From Fimenecus sp045632525 (lineage in GTDB: Bacteria; Bacillota; Clostridia; Oscillospirales; Acutalibacteraceae), in the NCBI GenBank assembly GCA_045632525.1, contig JAZQWV010000028.1, forward strand, positions 1 through 16,365: DNA of 16,365 nt, in the 5' to 3' direction. This document shows, piece by piece, positions 7,054 to 14,450 of this stretch (positions are counted from its first letter, which is position 1; every line of letters begins with the position of its first letter). The position numbers were made by a program, and so were the translations under genes. The notes below the pieces were generated by a model. It had not been told where the DNA came from and made no database searches. It worked only from the letters and a program-made list of their open reading frames with translations.

Positions 7054-7082
7054 ATCATAGCACATATTTTTGAATATTACAA
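7054..7082 (-). promoter_or_regulatory. sigma-A-type promoter of the membrane-protein gene
   Basis: On the minus strand, TTGTAA (7082-7077, 4 of 6) lies 17 bases before TATGAT (7059-7054, 5 of 6), which is preceded by TGC (extended -10). Transcription should start near 7047 and give a leader of about 20 bases containing the G8 tract. Confidence 0.6.
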
Positions 7083-7096
7083 TAATTTTAGTGAAT

Positions 7097-7120
7097 AATT
7101 ATTGCATAGAATTATTTGCA
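7097..7120. repeat. short direct repeat in the divergent intergenic region
   Basis: AATTATTGCA (7097-7106) recurs as AATTATTTGCA (7110-7120), about 13 bases apart, upstream of both divergent genes. The spacing is near one helical turn and a quarter. It could be a regulator-binding pair, but the region is AT-rich and chance is not excluded. Confidence 0.3.
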
Positions 7121-7168
7121 GTTTTTAAAACATTTCTTAATAAGATATAGAATTGGAAAACTATGCTT

Positions 7169-7174
7169 TATAAT
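7169..7174 (+). promoter_or_regulatory. probable -10 element of the XRE gene
   Basis: A perfect TATAAT on the plus strand, 46 bases before the ATG. The corresponding -35 at 17-base spacing (TATAGA, 7146-7151) is weak, at 3 of 6. A promoter that weak at -35 may depend on an activator or be low level. Confidence 0.4.
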
Positions 7175-7197
7175 TAAGATAGATAGAGATTTTAATG

Positions 7198-7219
7198 ATA
7201 TGTTGGAGGTGCAACATAT
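7198..7219 (+). promoter_or_regulatory. perfect inverted repeat presenting the SD of the XRE gene
   Basis: ATATGTTG (7198-7205) and CAACATAT (7212-7219) are exact inverted repeats of 8 bases around the loop GAGGTG, which is the SD core; the ATG begins at the very next base, 7220. In RNA it would fold with the SD in the loop and the start codon against the stem. In DNA it is a 22-base dyad that the encoded helix-turn-helix protein could bind. Which applies cannot be told from sequence. Confidence 0.6.
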
Positions 7220-7522
7220 ATGATTTATGAAGGTTTTCCAAAAAGACTTGCCGAGCTTCGTCAAGAAAAAGGCGTTTCTGCAAGAGATATGAGCTTATCA
7301 CTTGGGCAAAGTGAGAGTTACATCAACAAAATTGAAAACAATTATGCAATGCCATCAATGCAAGGTTTCTTTTATATCTGCGAATTTTTAGGTGTCACCC
7401 CTTCTGAATTCTTTAACGAAAAAGAAGAACACCCAATCGCTTTCAAAGAGCTTGCTGACAGTTGTAAAAAGCTCAATGAAAAACAATTGAGATTACTTTG
7501 TGAATTTGTTAAGACCTTATAA
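7220..7522 (+). CDS. XRE-family helix-turn-helix regulator
   Basis: 100-residue Cro/C1-type DNA-binding protein. The helix-turn-helix domain occupies about residues 7-66: FPKRLAELRQEKGVSARDMS, then SLGQSESYINKIENN (recognition helix with SYINKIE), MPSMQGFFYICEFLGVTPSEFF. A short tail of about 30 residues (KELADSCKKLNEKQLRLL) is probably helical and may dimerise. The SD GGAGGT (7205-7210) lies 9 bases before the ATG. It is divergent from the orphan membrane-protein gene and convergent with ftsZ, from which a terminator separates it. It may regulate itself and the neighbour through the shared intergenic DNA; that is inference, since small XRE proteins also occur as lone regulators. Confidence 0.93.
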   Translation: MIYEGFPKRLAELRQEKGVSARDMSLSLGQSESYINKIENNYAMPSMQGFFYICEFLGVTPSEFFNEKEEHPIAFKELADSCKKLNEKQLRLLCEFVKTL

Positions 7523-7534
7523 TTAAAACAAAAA

Positions 7535-7562
7535 AATCCCCCGACTTATGTGTCGGGGGATT
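7535..7562. terminator. bidirectional Rho-independent terminator between XRE gene and ftsZ
   Basis: A perfect 11-base stem, AATCCCCCGAC (7535-7545) with GTCGGGGGATT (7552-7562), has the loop TTATGT. It is followed by ATTTTTTAT on the plus strand and by TTTTTTGTTTT on the minus strand. It sits 13 bases after the XRE stop and 13 before the ftsZ stop, so it serves both convergent genes. Confidence 0.92.
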
Positions 7563-7575
7563 ATTTTTTATCTGA

Positions 7576-8649
7576 TTATCTTCTGCCTTTGAAAAGGTCA
7601 AGAATATCATCCATATTGTCGTCGTCAGCGCCAAAGTTGCTGTTTGAGCTGATATCGAATGATGACATTGGCTTTCTTGCCATGCCGTTTGAATCAAGAC
7701 CGAAGCCTGTTGCGATAACAGTAACAATCATTTCATCGTCAAGCTTGTCGTCGAAAGCAACACCGAAGATGATGTTTGCATCTTCATCAGCTTCTGCACG
7801 GATGATGCCAGCTGCTGTGTCAACATCTTCAAGAGTGATGTCAGGTGATGCTGTGATGCTGATGATAACACCCTTTGCACCTGTGATTGTTGTTTCAAGA
7901 AGTGGGCTTGAAATAGCATCGTGTGCTGCCTGTTCAGCCTTATCTTTACCACTTGCACGGCCGATACCCATGTGAGCATGACCAGCATCTTTCATAACTG
8001 CTGTAACGTCAGCAAAGTCAAGGTTGATGAACTGTGGCATTGTGATAAGTTCTGTAACTGAGTTTACACCCTGACGAAGAACATCATCAGCAATTGCGAA
8101 AGCGTTTGCAAATGTGAGCTTCTGGTCTGGAAGATATTTAAGTCTTTCGTTAGGAATAACGATAAGAGAGTCAACATGCTGTGCGAGTTCAGCGATACCT
8201 GCTTCTGCCTGCTTCATACGACGGCTGCCTTCAAATGCGAAAGGCTTTGTAACGATACCAACTGTAAGGATACCCTTTTCTTTTGCAATTTCAGCGATAA
8301 TTGGAGCAGCACCTGTACCTGTTCCGCCGCCCATACCAGCTGTAACGAATACCATGTGAGTACCAGCGAGAGCTTCGATGATTGCGTCACGGCTTTCTTC
8401 AGCTGCTTTCTGGCCAACTTCTGGTTTAGCACCTGCGCCCTGACCTGAAGTTACTTTTTCACCGATTTGGATTTTCTGTGTTGCCTGTGAAAAACCAAGA
8501 ACGTGTTTATCAGTGTTAATAGCAATAAGTTCAACGCCATTGATACCTGCTTTTGCCATACGGTTAATTGCGTTTCCGCCGCCACCGCCAACACCGATTA
8601 CTTTAATGTTTGTAATGTCTTCATAACGATTATCAATTTCGAATGCCAT
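7576..8649 (-). CDS. ftsZ: cell division protein FtsZ
   Basis: 357 residues. FtsZ is the tubulin-like GTPase that forms the cytokinetic ring. Visible motifs are IKVIGVGGGGGNAINRM (15-31), the tubulin signature GGGTGTG (107-113), NERL (167-170) and the T7 loop NLDFADV (209-215) that completes the active site of the next subunit. The globular core ends near 316. Only about 40 residues follow, ending DDILDLFKGRR, which lacks the proline of the usual C-terminal peptide (DIPxFLR). ATG at 8649 has a perfect AGGAGG (8664-8659) 9 bases upstream; in-frame ATGs at 8682 and 8658 are rejected. It is the last gene of the dcw cluster and has a probable promoter of its own. ftsA is absent. Confidence 0.98.
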   Translation of the reverse strand: MAFEIDNRYEDITNIKVIGVGGGGGNAINRMAKAGINGVELIAINTDKHVLGFSQATQKIQIGEKVTSGQGAGAKPEVGQKAAEESRDAIIEALAGTHMVFVTAGMGGGTGTGAAPIIAEIAKEKGILTVGIVTKPFAFEGSRRMKQAEAGIAELAQHVDSLIVIPNERLKYLPDQKLTFANAFAIADDVLRQGVNSVTELITMPQFINLDFADVTAVMKDAGHAHMGIGRASGKDKAEQAAHDAISSPLLETTITGAKGVIISITASPDITLEDVDTAAGIIRAEADEDANIIFGVAFDDKLDDEMIVTVIATGFGLDSNGMARKPMSSFDISSNSNFGADDDNMDDILDLFKGRR

Positions 8650-8691
8650 TTTTAACATCCTCCTATGTATAGAAAATTTCACACCTATTGG

Positions 8692-8719
8692 ATTATATAA
8701 TTACAGTTTATTTTATCAC
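8692..8719 (-). promoter_or_regulatory. probable ftsZ promoter
   Basis: On the minus strand, GTGATA (8719-8714, 4 of 6) lies 16 bases before a perfect TATAAT (8697-8692), within the 153-base gap between ftsQ and ftsZ. Predicted transcription starts near 8685, 36 bases before the ATG. No hairpin terminator was seen after ftsQ, so read-through from the cluster may add to it. Confidence 0.5.
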
Positions 8720-8802
8720 TAACAACAAATAAATGCAATACATAATTTATAGATTTTTTTACAATTTAATGGATTTTTTGCTGTTTTTTAAAGTTTTTTA
8801 AT

Positions 8803-9696
8803 TTATGCCGCCGGATTTGTTGTTGATTCAACAGTTGTACTCTCCGGAAGAGTTGTTGTTTCGGTTGTTGAAGTTTCTTCTGACAAGAAGCCTTTGCCAT
8901 CAACTGTAAGGTTTATTGTGCCACGGAACAGCTCATTTTCTTCGTTCTGATGCTCAATTGCTTTTGCACCAAGTGCCAATTTTTTTACTAGATTACTCTT
9001 ATTTGTTTCACCAAGTTCAAGAGTTATTCTTCCCTGATAAACAAGCTTTATGTTGTAAATATCTGACAAATCAATTGAGCTTATATCCTTAAGCCCACTC
9101 TCATTGCAAGCAGTTTGAACTTCTATAAGTTTATCTAACAAATCTTTTGATTCTAATTCAATATCTTGACCAACATTTGCAGAAATAATATTGCCAAGAT
9201 TCAACAAAGTTATATTTTCACCAATAAACTCGGTATTAACTTCAAGAACTTTTCCTTTTTCATTGAGCAAAGTGAAATATCCATCTTGCGTCACAGCAAA
9301 TGTTGCATCAGTTTTTGTCACAACAAGTTCAAGACCTGTTGGCAAATGTCTTTTAACTTTGACAGAACCAACATAAGGCAAAGTTTCGGTCACCTTATTA
9401 TTGATTTTCTTTTTTGAAACAAAAATCAGATTATCACCAACATTCACTTCACTTGCATTGATGATTTCGTCGGACGCATAAATTGTGTCACCTGTTATTG
9501 TTATTTCATTTATATTAAAAAACATAGTCAACACAATAACAACGCCAACCAAGAGAAAAATTGCACCAAAACTTGCACGAACGATTAATTTCTTGCGTCG
9601 GTTTCTTTTTCTTCTCTGGGTTGTTCGGTTGATTATTCGCTCATTTCCCGACATCTGACTGTTTCGGGTTGTGCTTTGACTGTTAGTCTTTTTCAA
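8803..9696 (-). CDS. ftsQ: cell division protein FtsQ/DivIB
   Basis: 297-residue bitopic divisome protein that bridges cytoplasmic and wall-synthesis components. The N-terminus is polar and very basic (TTQRRKRNRRKK near 25-36), followed by one transmembrane helix (about 41-62). A POTRA domain follows (about 63-130: INEITITGDTIYASDEIIN and RHLPTGLELVVTKTDA), then a beta domain, and finally a low-complexity Ser/Thr/Glu tail (271-297). The start is TTG at 9696, supported by GGTGA 6 bases upstream, and it overlaps the end of murA by 14 bases. The next ATG, at codon 15, has no SD. Position between murA and ftsZ matches Clostridial dcw clusters. In Bacillus nomenclature the protein is DivIB. Confidence 0.92.
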   Translation of the reverse strand: MKKTNSQSTTRNSQMSGNERIINRTTQRRKRNRRKKLIVRASFGAIFLLVGVVIVLTMFFNINEITITGDTIYASDEIINASEVNVGDNLIFVSKKKINNKVTETLPYVGSVKVKRHLPTGLELVVTKTDATFAVTQDGYFTLLNEKGKVLEVNTEFIGENITLLNLGNIISANVGQDIELESKDLLDKLIEVQTACNESGLKDISSIDLSDIYNIKLVYQGRITLELGETNKSNLVKKLALGAKAIEHQNEENELFRGTINLTVDGKGFLSEETSTTETTTLPESTTVESTTNPAA

Positions 9697-10957
9697 CTTC
9701 TTTCACCCTTTTTATATCTGCTCCGAGACTCTCAAGCACCTTTTCAGGTTCTTCGTAGCCTCTGTCTATATGATAGATATCTGAAATCTCGGTTATTCCC
9801 CGTGCACATAGCCCTGCGATTATCATTGCCGAGCCACCACGCAAATCGGTTGAACGGACATTTGCGCCGTTCAGATATCTCATTCCTTCAATTACTGCCA
9901 CCCTACCCTCAACATTGATTTTTGCACCAAATCGAATTAATTCACCAATGTGCTTAAATCTGCTTTCAAAGATATTCTCAACAATAACACTTGTGCCATC
10001 GGCAACTGTAGTAAGCGCCATCATTTGCGCCTGAACATCTGTTGGGAATCCCGGATGGGGCATTGTTCTGATTATTCTTATTCTTTTAAGTCTTGGTGGT
10101 GCACTAAGGCACACCCATCGTCCACTAACCACAATATCACAACCTGCTTCACGAAGTGGTTGAATTGTTGGTCCTATATGGGACGGAATTATATCTTTCA
10201 AACACACTCTGCCGTTTGTGACTGCAGCTGCTATCATATAAGTTGAAGCCACAATTCTGTCAGGGATTACTGTGTGTTCGGTTGGATAAAGTTTATTGAC
10301 ACCTTCAATGGTGATGGTGCTATCCCCTGCACCGTGTATTCTTGCGCCACAACCATTAAGGAAATCTGCCAAGTCGCTGATTTCTGGTTCACGGGCTGCA
10401 TTTGTGATGATTGTTGTCCCTTTTGCAAGCGTTGCAGCGAGAATAATATTTTCTGTTGCACCTACGCTTGGAAATGACAAGGTTATGCGAGTGCCACAAA
10501 GTCCGTTTTTTTCAGCAGAGCAAATGATGTTTCCGTTTTCGTTGGTTATTTCTGCGCCGAATTGTTGCATTGATGAGAGATGCAAATCAATTGGACGAAG
10601 TCCGATTTCGCAACCGCCTGGGGTTGAAAGCACCGCTTTGCCCATTCTGCCGAGAATTCCACCTAAAAACACAATTGAAGAACGCATTTCGCGCATCAAT
10701 TCATCAGGCACATCATTTTTATTGACGCCACTTGAATCCACTGTTATTGTGTGTCCTTCACGGGTAACTATGCAACCCAGATGGCAAAGAATTTTTATTG
10801 TTGCATCCACATCTGAAATGATGGGACAATTATGTATTACCGAAACTCCATCGGTCAAAAGCGTTGCGACGAGTATTGGCAACACGCTGTTTTTTGCTCC
10901 TTGCACGGTTATTTCACCGTCAAGTCTTTTTGAGCCGTTTATTACGATTTTATCCAA
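9683..10957 (-). CDS. murA: UDP-N-acetylglucosamine 1-carboxyvinyltransferase MurA
   Basis: 424 residues, the usual length. MurA transfers enolpyruvate from phosphoenolpyruvate to UDP-GlcNAc, the first committed step of peptidoglycan synthesis, in the cytoplasm. The substrate-binding Lys22-Asn23 lie in GAKNSVLPIL. The catalytic loop STPGGCEIGLRPIDLH (111-126) has Cys116, the residue alkylated by fosfomycin, so no Asp substitution is present. PGFPTDVQAQM carries the conserved aspartate. TTG at 10957 is the only workable start: a TGA lies in frame two codons upstream and the next ATG is near codon 88. A weak SD (AAGGGTG) lies about 9 bases upstream. It occupies the slot where Bacillus has murB, and overlaps ftsQ by 14 bases. 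Firmicutes often have two murA copies; this is the dcw-linked one. Confidence 0.97.
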   Translation of the reverse strand: MDKIVINGSKRLDGEITVQGAKNSVLPILVATLLTDGVSVIHNCPIISDVDATIKILCHLGCIVTREGHTITVDSSGVNKNDVPDELMREMRSSIVFLGGILGRMGKAVLSTPGGCEIGLRPIDLHLSSMQQFGAEITNENGNIICSAEKNGLCGTRITLSFPSVGATENIILAATLAKGTTIITNAAREPEISDLADFLNGCGARIHGAGDSTITIEGVNKLYPTEHTVIPDRIVASTYMIAAAVTNGRVCLKDIIPSHIGPTIQPLREAGCDIVVSGRWVCLSAPPRLKRIRIIRTMPHPGFPTDVQAQMMALTTVADGTSVIVENIFESRFKHIGELIRFGAKINVEGRVAVIEGMRYLNGANVRSTDLRGGSAMIIAGLCARGITEISDIYHIDRGYEEPEKVLESLGADIKRVKEVEKD

Positions 10958-11027
10958 TTTTCACACACCCTTAATATGAGAAAATACTTCATCTCATACT
11001 ATGCAAGCTATGTGAAAATGGTTAAAA

Positions 11028-12146
11028 CTATTGATTAAGTGAAGTTATAATTCTGCAAATTTCTGAAAGAGCATTGAGCTTTGCTTTTTCACCACATTTT
11101 GCAGAGATTTCGTTAAGTTTTTCTCGATTGTTTTTAAGGTCTAGAACAATATCCGCAATTTTCTTTTCAGAAAGGTCTTTTTCTTCAATTAAAATTGCGC
11201 CACCATTTTCTGCGAGAGTCATAGCATTATGATATTGATGATTCTCAGCAACATTTGGTGATGGAATGAGAATTGATGGTTTTGCAAGAGCCTGAATTTC
11301 TGAAAGTGAGCTAGCACCTGCACGGCTGATTACCAAATCGCAAGCAGGCAAGCAGATATCCATATTGTCGATATATTCACGGATTTCGATATTTGTACCT
11401 TTACCGAATTCTACACCATTTTCTTGAAGTTTGTCCCCCACCCATTTACCGTAACTGCCAGTAGCGTGTAAGAAACAGATATTCTTTTCATTTTTAAGTG
11501 TTGTGAGCATTTCCACAACTGCGTTATTGATTGCATCTGCACCCAATGAGCCACCCATTGAAAGCACAAGCATATCATCATTATTTACGCCAAGAGTTGC
11601 GCGAGCAAAATCCTTATCTGTTTTAACAATTTCACGACGAACGGGAAGCCCTGTCACAACAGGTGGATTTTTGCAAGTCATATATTTTTCTGCAGCTTCT
11701 GATGTAAGCATTACTTTATCAACGATTTTTGCAAGAGCTTTATTTGCTACACCGGGGAATGCGTTCTGTTCGTGAATTGCAGTTTTAATACCCATTTTTG
11801 CTGCAGCGCGAAGCACAGGGCCTGTAACATAACCACCGAAGCCAACAACAACATCAGGCTGAAATTCTTTAATAATTTTCTGTGCAACGCCCGATGCTTT
11901 CAAAGTGAGCATTACTGTCTGTACATTATCAATCAAGCCTTTTATTGAAAGACTTCTTGAAAAGCCGTTCATTTTAACAGTTTTAATATCAAAACCTGCT
12001 TTTGGAACAATTTTTGTTTCCATTCTGCCTTCTGTTCCCACAAAGAGAACTTCTGTCGCAGGGTCAAGTCTTTTCATTTCTTTTGCAACTGCTATTGCAG
12101 GATTTATGTGTCCGCCAGTACCACCGGCTACAAACATTATTCTCAT
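11028..12146 (-). CDS. murG: MurG, lipid II-forming GlcNAc transferase
   Basis: 372 residues. MurG is a membrane-associated GT28 glycosyltransferase that adds GlcNAc from UDP-GlcNAc to lipid I, making lipid II on the cytoplasmic face. The N-terminal glycine-rich loop is GGTGGH (8-13), and NGFSRSLSIKGL, GFGGYVTGPVLRAA and HEQNAFPG are family blocks in the acceptor domain. The donor domain shows SMGGSLGADAINNAV, SRAGASSLSEIQAL and PNVAENHQYHNA. ATG at 12146 lies 6 bases after the ftsW stop, with AGGGG about 9 bases upstream. A 70-base gap separates its stop from murA. Confidence 0.98.
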   Translation of the reverse strand: MRIMFVAGGTGGHINPAIAVAKEMKRLDPATEVLFVGTEGRMETKIVPKAGFDIKTVKMNGFSRSLSIKGLIDNVQTVMLTLKASGVAQKIIKEFQPDVVVGFGGYVTGPVLRAAAKMGIKTAIHEQNAFPGVANKALAKIVDKVMLTSEAAEKYMTCKNPPVVTGLPVRREIVKTDKDFARATLGVNNDDMLVLSMGGSLGADAINNAVVEMLTTLKNEKNICFLHATGSYGKWVGDKLQENGVEFGKGTNIEIREYIDNMDICLPACDLVISRAGASSLSEIQALAKPSILIPSPNVAENHQYHNAMTLAENGGAILIEEKDLSEKKIADIVLDLKNNREKLNEISAKCGEKAKLNALSEICRIITSLNQ

Positions 12147-12152
12147 TTCTTT

Positions 12153-13373
12153 TTACCCCTTTTTACGCATACTGCGAGAAACTGACAACAGCATTCCCAT
12201 TTCACAAAGCAAAATGAAGATTGATGTACCACCCGCAGAGAAGAACGGAAGTGAAATACCTGTATTAGGAATAAAGTCACTGACAACCGCTATATTTAAT
12301 GCAACCTGAATACCAATTTGGAATGCAATACCCATACAGAGTAATGCACCAAAGCGGTCTTTTGCACGAAGTCCTATATGAATTCCTCTATAAACCAAAA
12401 GTGCAAAAAGTACGATTATTGTTGCTGCACCCACAAAGCCCAATTCTTCACAGACAATTGCAAAGATAAAGTCGTTCTGTGGTTCTGAAACGTAAAGATG
12501 CTTTTGTTTTGACTGACCAAGTCCTGTTCCTAAAAATCCACCTGAACCAATGGCATAAAGTGAATTGTTTGTTTGCCAACGAGCACCCATTGGGTCAAAA
12601 TCTTTATCAAGCCAAGCAGTGATACGCTCACCCATATAGCTCTCAAGAAGACCAGGGTTTGCTATGAGAATTACGCCAACAATAAGCACAGCGCCACCCG
12701 CAACCACAAACCATTTGTATTTGACTTCGCCCAAGAAGAGCATTACAAAACCAATTGCAAGAAGCAAAACTGTACCTGAAAGGTGATTTTCAAGATAGAC
12801 AAGACCTGCAAATACAAGAATGAGCATTCCGTAAGCTACAACAGATGTGAATGATTTATAAAGCACTACTCTGCCATCTGTATAGTTATAAACAGTTTTT
12901 GCAAGTTCTGATTTACTTGGTATTTTGCCCGTTACGGCTTTATAGTCTTTATCAAGCAAAAATGCCAAAATCAATATAAGTCCGATTTTTGCAATTTCTG
13001 ATGGTTGGAATGTGGTAAAGCCCAAGTCAATCCAACGTTTAAATCCCGGTTTATATTCGGGAAGCACAAGCACCAATAGCAATAGTCCCACAGATGCGAC
13101 AACGCCAATTAAAGCGATGTATTTGAAATATTCATAACGAATTCGTGATACTGCATACATTCCCACAAGACCGAGAACTGTGAAAATTATTTGACGACGG
13201 AAAATATAAGTGCTGTCGCCTTGACGGTTATAGTAACTGTAAGTATAGCTAGCGGAAAAAAGCATTACGAGTCCTACTGACACGATAACTATAAGCAAAA
13301 GGAAAAACGGAATATCCATTGAGCCATTTGCAAGCAAAGCATTTAACGGCGAATTTTTTCTTTTTGTTGCCAT
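12153..13373 (-). CDS. ftsW: FtsW/SpoVE-type SEDS peptidoglycan glycosyltransferase
   Basis: 406-residue polytopic protein of the SEDS family (FtsW/RodA/SpoVE), which polymerises lipid II into glycan strands with a class B penicillin-binding protein. About ten hydrophobic segments are seen. Key blocks are KRWIDLGFTTFQPSEIAKI (112-130), YAIGSGGFLGTGLGQSKQK (273-291), PQNDFIFAIVCEELGF with the conserved catalytic-region Asp at 301, and ISLPFFSAGGTS (373-384). A polar insertion of about 30 residues (142-172) lies in one loop. Its place between mraY and murG is where Bacillus has murD-spoVE. Sequence alone does not tell vegetative FtsW from sporulation SpoVE; as the only SEDS gene here, vegetative division is likely. 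It starts at ATG 13373 with GGTGG nearby. Confidence 0.93.
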   Translation of the reverse strand: MATKRKNSPLNALLANGSMDIPFFLLLIVIVSVGLVMLFSASYTYSYYNRQGDSTYIFRRQIIFTVLGLVGMYAVSRIRYEYFKYIALIGVVASVGLLLLVLVLPEYKPGFKRWIDLGFTTFQPSEIAKIGLILILAFLLDKDYKAVTGKIPSKSELAKTVYNYTDGRVVLYKSFTSVVAYGMLILVFAGLVYLENHLSGTVLLLAIGFVMLFLGEVKYKWFVVAGGAVLIVGVILIANPGLLESYMGERITAWLDKDFDPMGARWQTNNSLYAIGSGGFLGTGLGQSKQKHLYVSEPQNDFIFAIVCEELGFVGAATIIVLFALLVYRGIHIGLRAKDRFGALLCMGIAFQIGIQVALNIAVVSDFIPNTGISLPFFSAGGTSIFILLCEMGMLLSVSRSMRKKG

Positions 13374-13409
13374 TTTTCCACCAACCTTTCTTTAAAAATT
13401 AAAGTTTAA

Positions 13410-14438
13410 TTATTTTGCAATGCCGAAATAATAAATTGCCAAGCCCACTGCACAGCCAAGCATATTAACAAGTGAGAAAATTGTTACAATTTTGCGTTCT
13501 TTCCATCCACACATTTCAAAGTGATGGTGAATTGGTGCCATTTTGAAAATTCTCTTGCCATGAGTTGCTTTGAAATAACCAATCTGCAACACATCTGACA
13601 TTGCTTCGATTACATAAATGATACCGAAAAGAACCAAGATAATTGGACAATCAATTGCATAAGCCAATGCTACAACCATACCACCCAAGAACATTGAACC
13701 TGTGTCACCCATCATTACTTTTGATGGATAATAGTTCCAGATGAGATAACCCAAACAACCACCTGCAAGTGCTGCTGAAAGAACGCTGATACCTGTGAAT
13801 TTCACCATAAGCGCTGCAATGCAGAATGCAATAGCAGTTACACTTGTTACACTTGCGCAAAGTCCGTCAATTCCGTCTGTGAAATTAACTGCGTTAACTG
13901 CGCCATAGATTACGCAAAGGCCAAAAATCCAGAAGAACCATTTAAGGTCAACTGAGCCAACAAAAGGAATTTTCATAAATGTAAGTCCATTGAAATAAAG
14001 ACTTGCGAGATATGAAAAGATTATTGCTAACTGTGCAACTGTTTTTTGAGTGATTGTGAGACCTAAATTACGCTTTTTGACAACTTTGATATAGTCATCA
14101 GCAAAACCTACAAGACCAAATCCCAACGCAAGCAATATACCTGCAACAAGTTTCACTTTAAGCTGATTTGGTACGATTGACTCACCTGCAAAAAGGTTGC
14201 CACCCATAAAATAATCAGTTAAAAGTACAACGATTACTGAAACGATTGTACTTACAATAAACATAAGTCCACCCATAATTGGTGTGCCCTGTTTTGATTT
14301 GTGCCAAATTGGTCCGTCTTCAAGGATAGTTTGCCCAAATTTAAGTTTGCGAAGCCATGGAATCATAACAAATCCCAATAAAAATGCTATTGCAAAACTG
14401 AGTATAGCAGCAAAGACACAAGCAAGATAAATATTCAT
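13410..14438 (-). CDS. mraY: MraY, phospho-MurNAc-pentapeptide transferase
   Basis: 342-residue integral membrane enzyme that moves phospho-MurNAc-pentapeptide from UDP to undecaprenyl phosphate, making lipid I. Motifs include DDYIK (about 114-118), the active-site NFTDGIDGL (about 185-193), GDTGS (about 244-248) and HHHFE (about 304-308), with ten hydrophobic segments. ATG at 14438 was chosen: AAGGAG (14452-14447) lies 8 bases upstream, while an in-frame GTG at 14444 would be only 2 bases from it. The SD overlaps the TAA stop of murF, so the pair is coupled. Downstream comes ftsW, with no murD between. Confidence 0.98.
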   Translation of the reverse strand: MNIYLACVFAAILSFAIAFLLGFVMIPWLRKLKFGQTILEDGPIWHKSKQGTPIMGGLMFIVSTIVSVIVVLLTDYFMGGNLFAGESIVPNQLKVKLVAGILLALGFGLVGFADDYIKVVKKRNLGLTITQKTVAQLAIIFSYLASLYFNGLTFMKIPFVGSVDLKWFFWIFGLCVIYGAVNAVNFTDGIDGLCASVTSVTAIAFCIAALMVKFTGISVLSAALAGGCLGYLIWNYYPSKVMMGDTGSMFLGGMVVALAYAIDCPIILVLFGIIYVIEAMSDVLQIGYFKATHGKRIFKMAPIHHHFEMCGWKERKIVTIFSLVNMLGCAVGLAIYYFGIAK

Positions 14439-14450
14439 AATCACAACTCC

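Noticed and set aside
7550..7975. 141-codon plus-strand open frame opposite ftsZ
   Set aside because: Starts within the terminator region and mirrors conserved ftsZ coding; Ser-rich shadow composition.
8650..8802. Possible small RNA or terminator between ftsQ and ftsZ
   Set aside because: Apart from the probable ftsZ promoter the gap is A/T runs without a stable hairpin or an ORF with an SD.
10296..10979. 227-codon plus-strand open frame opposite murA
   Set aside because: It is entirely antisense to a fully conserved murA, has no SD and a composition expected from the mirrored reading frame.
10975..10998. Inverted repeat TATGAGA / TCTCATA with a 10-base spacer in the murG-murA gap
   Set aside because: Short, AT-rich, long loop and no T run after it, so it is neither a terminator nor a convincing riboswitch. 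A possible TTAACC-N18-TAGTAT promoter nearby is also too weak to call.
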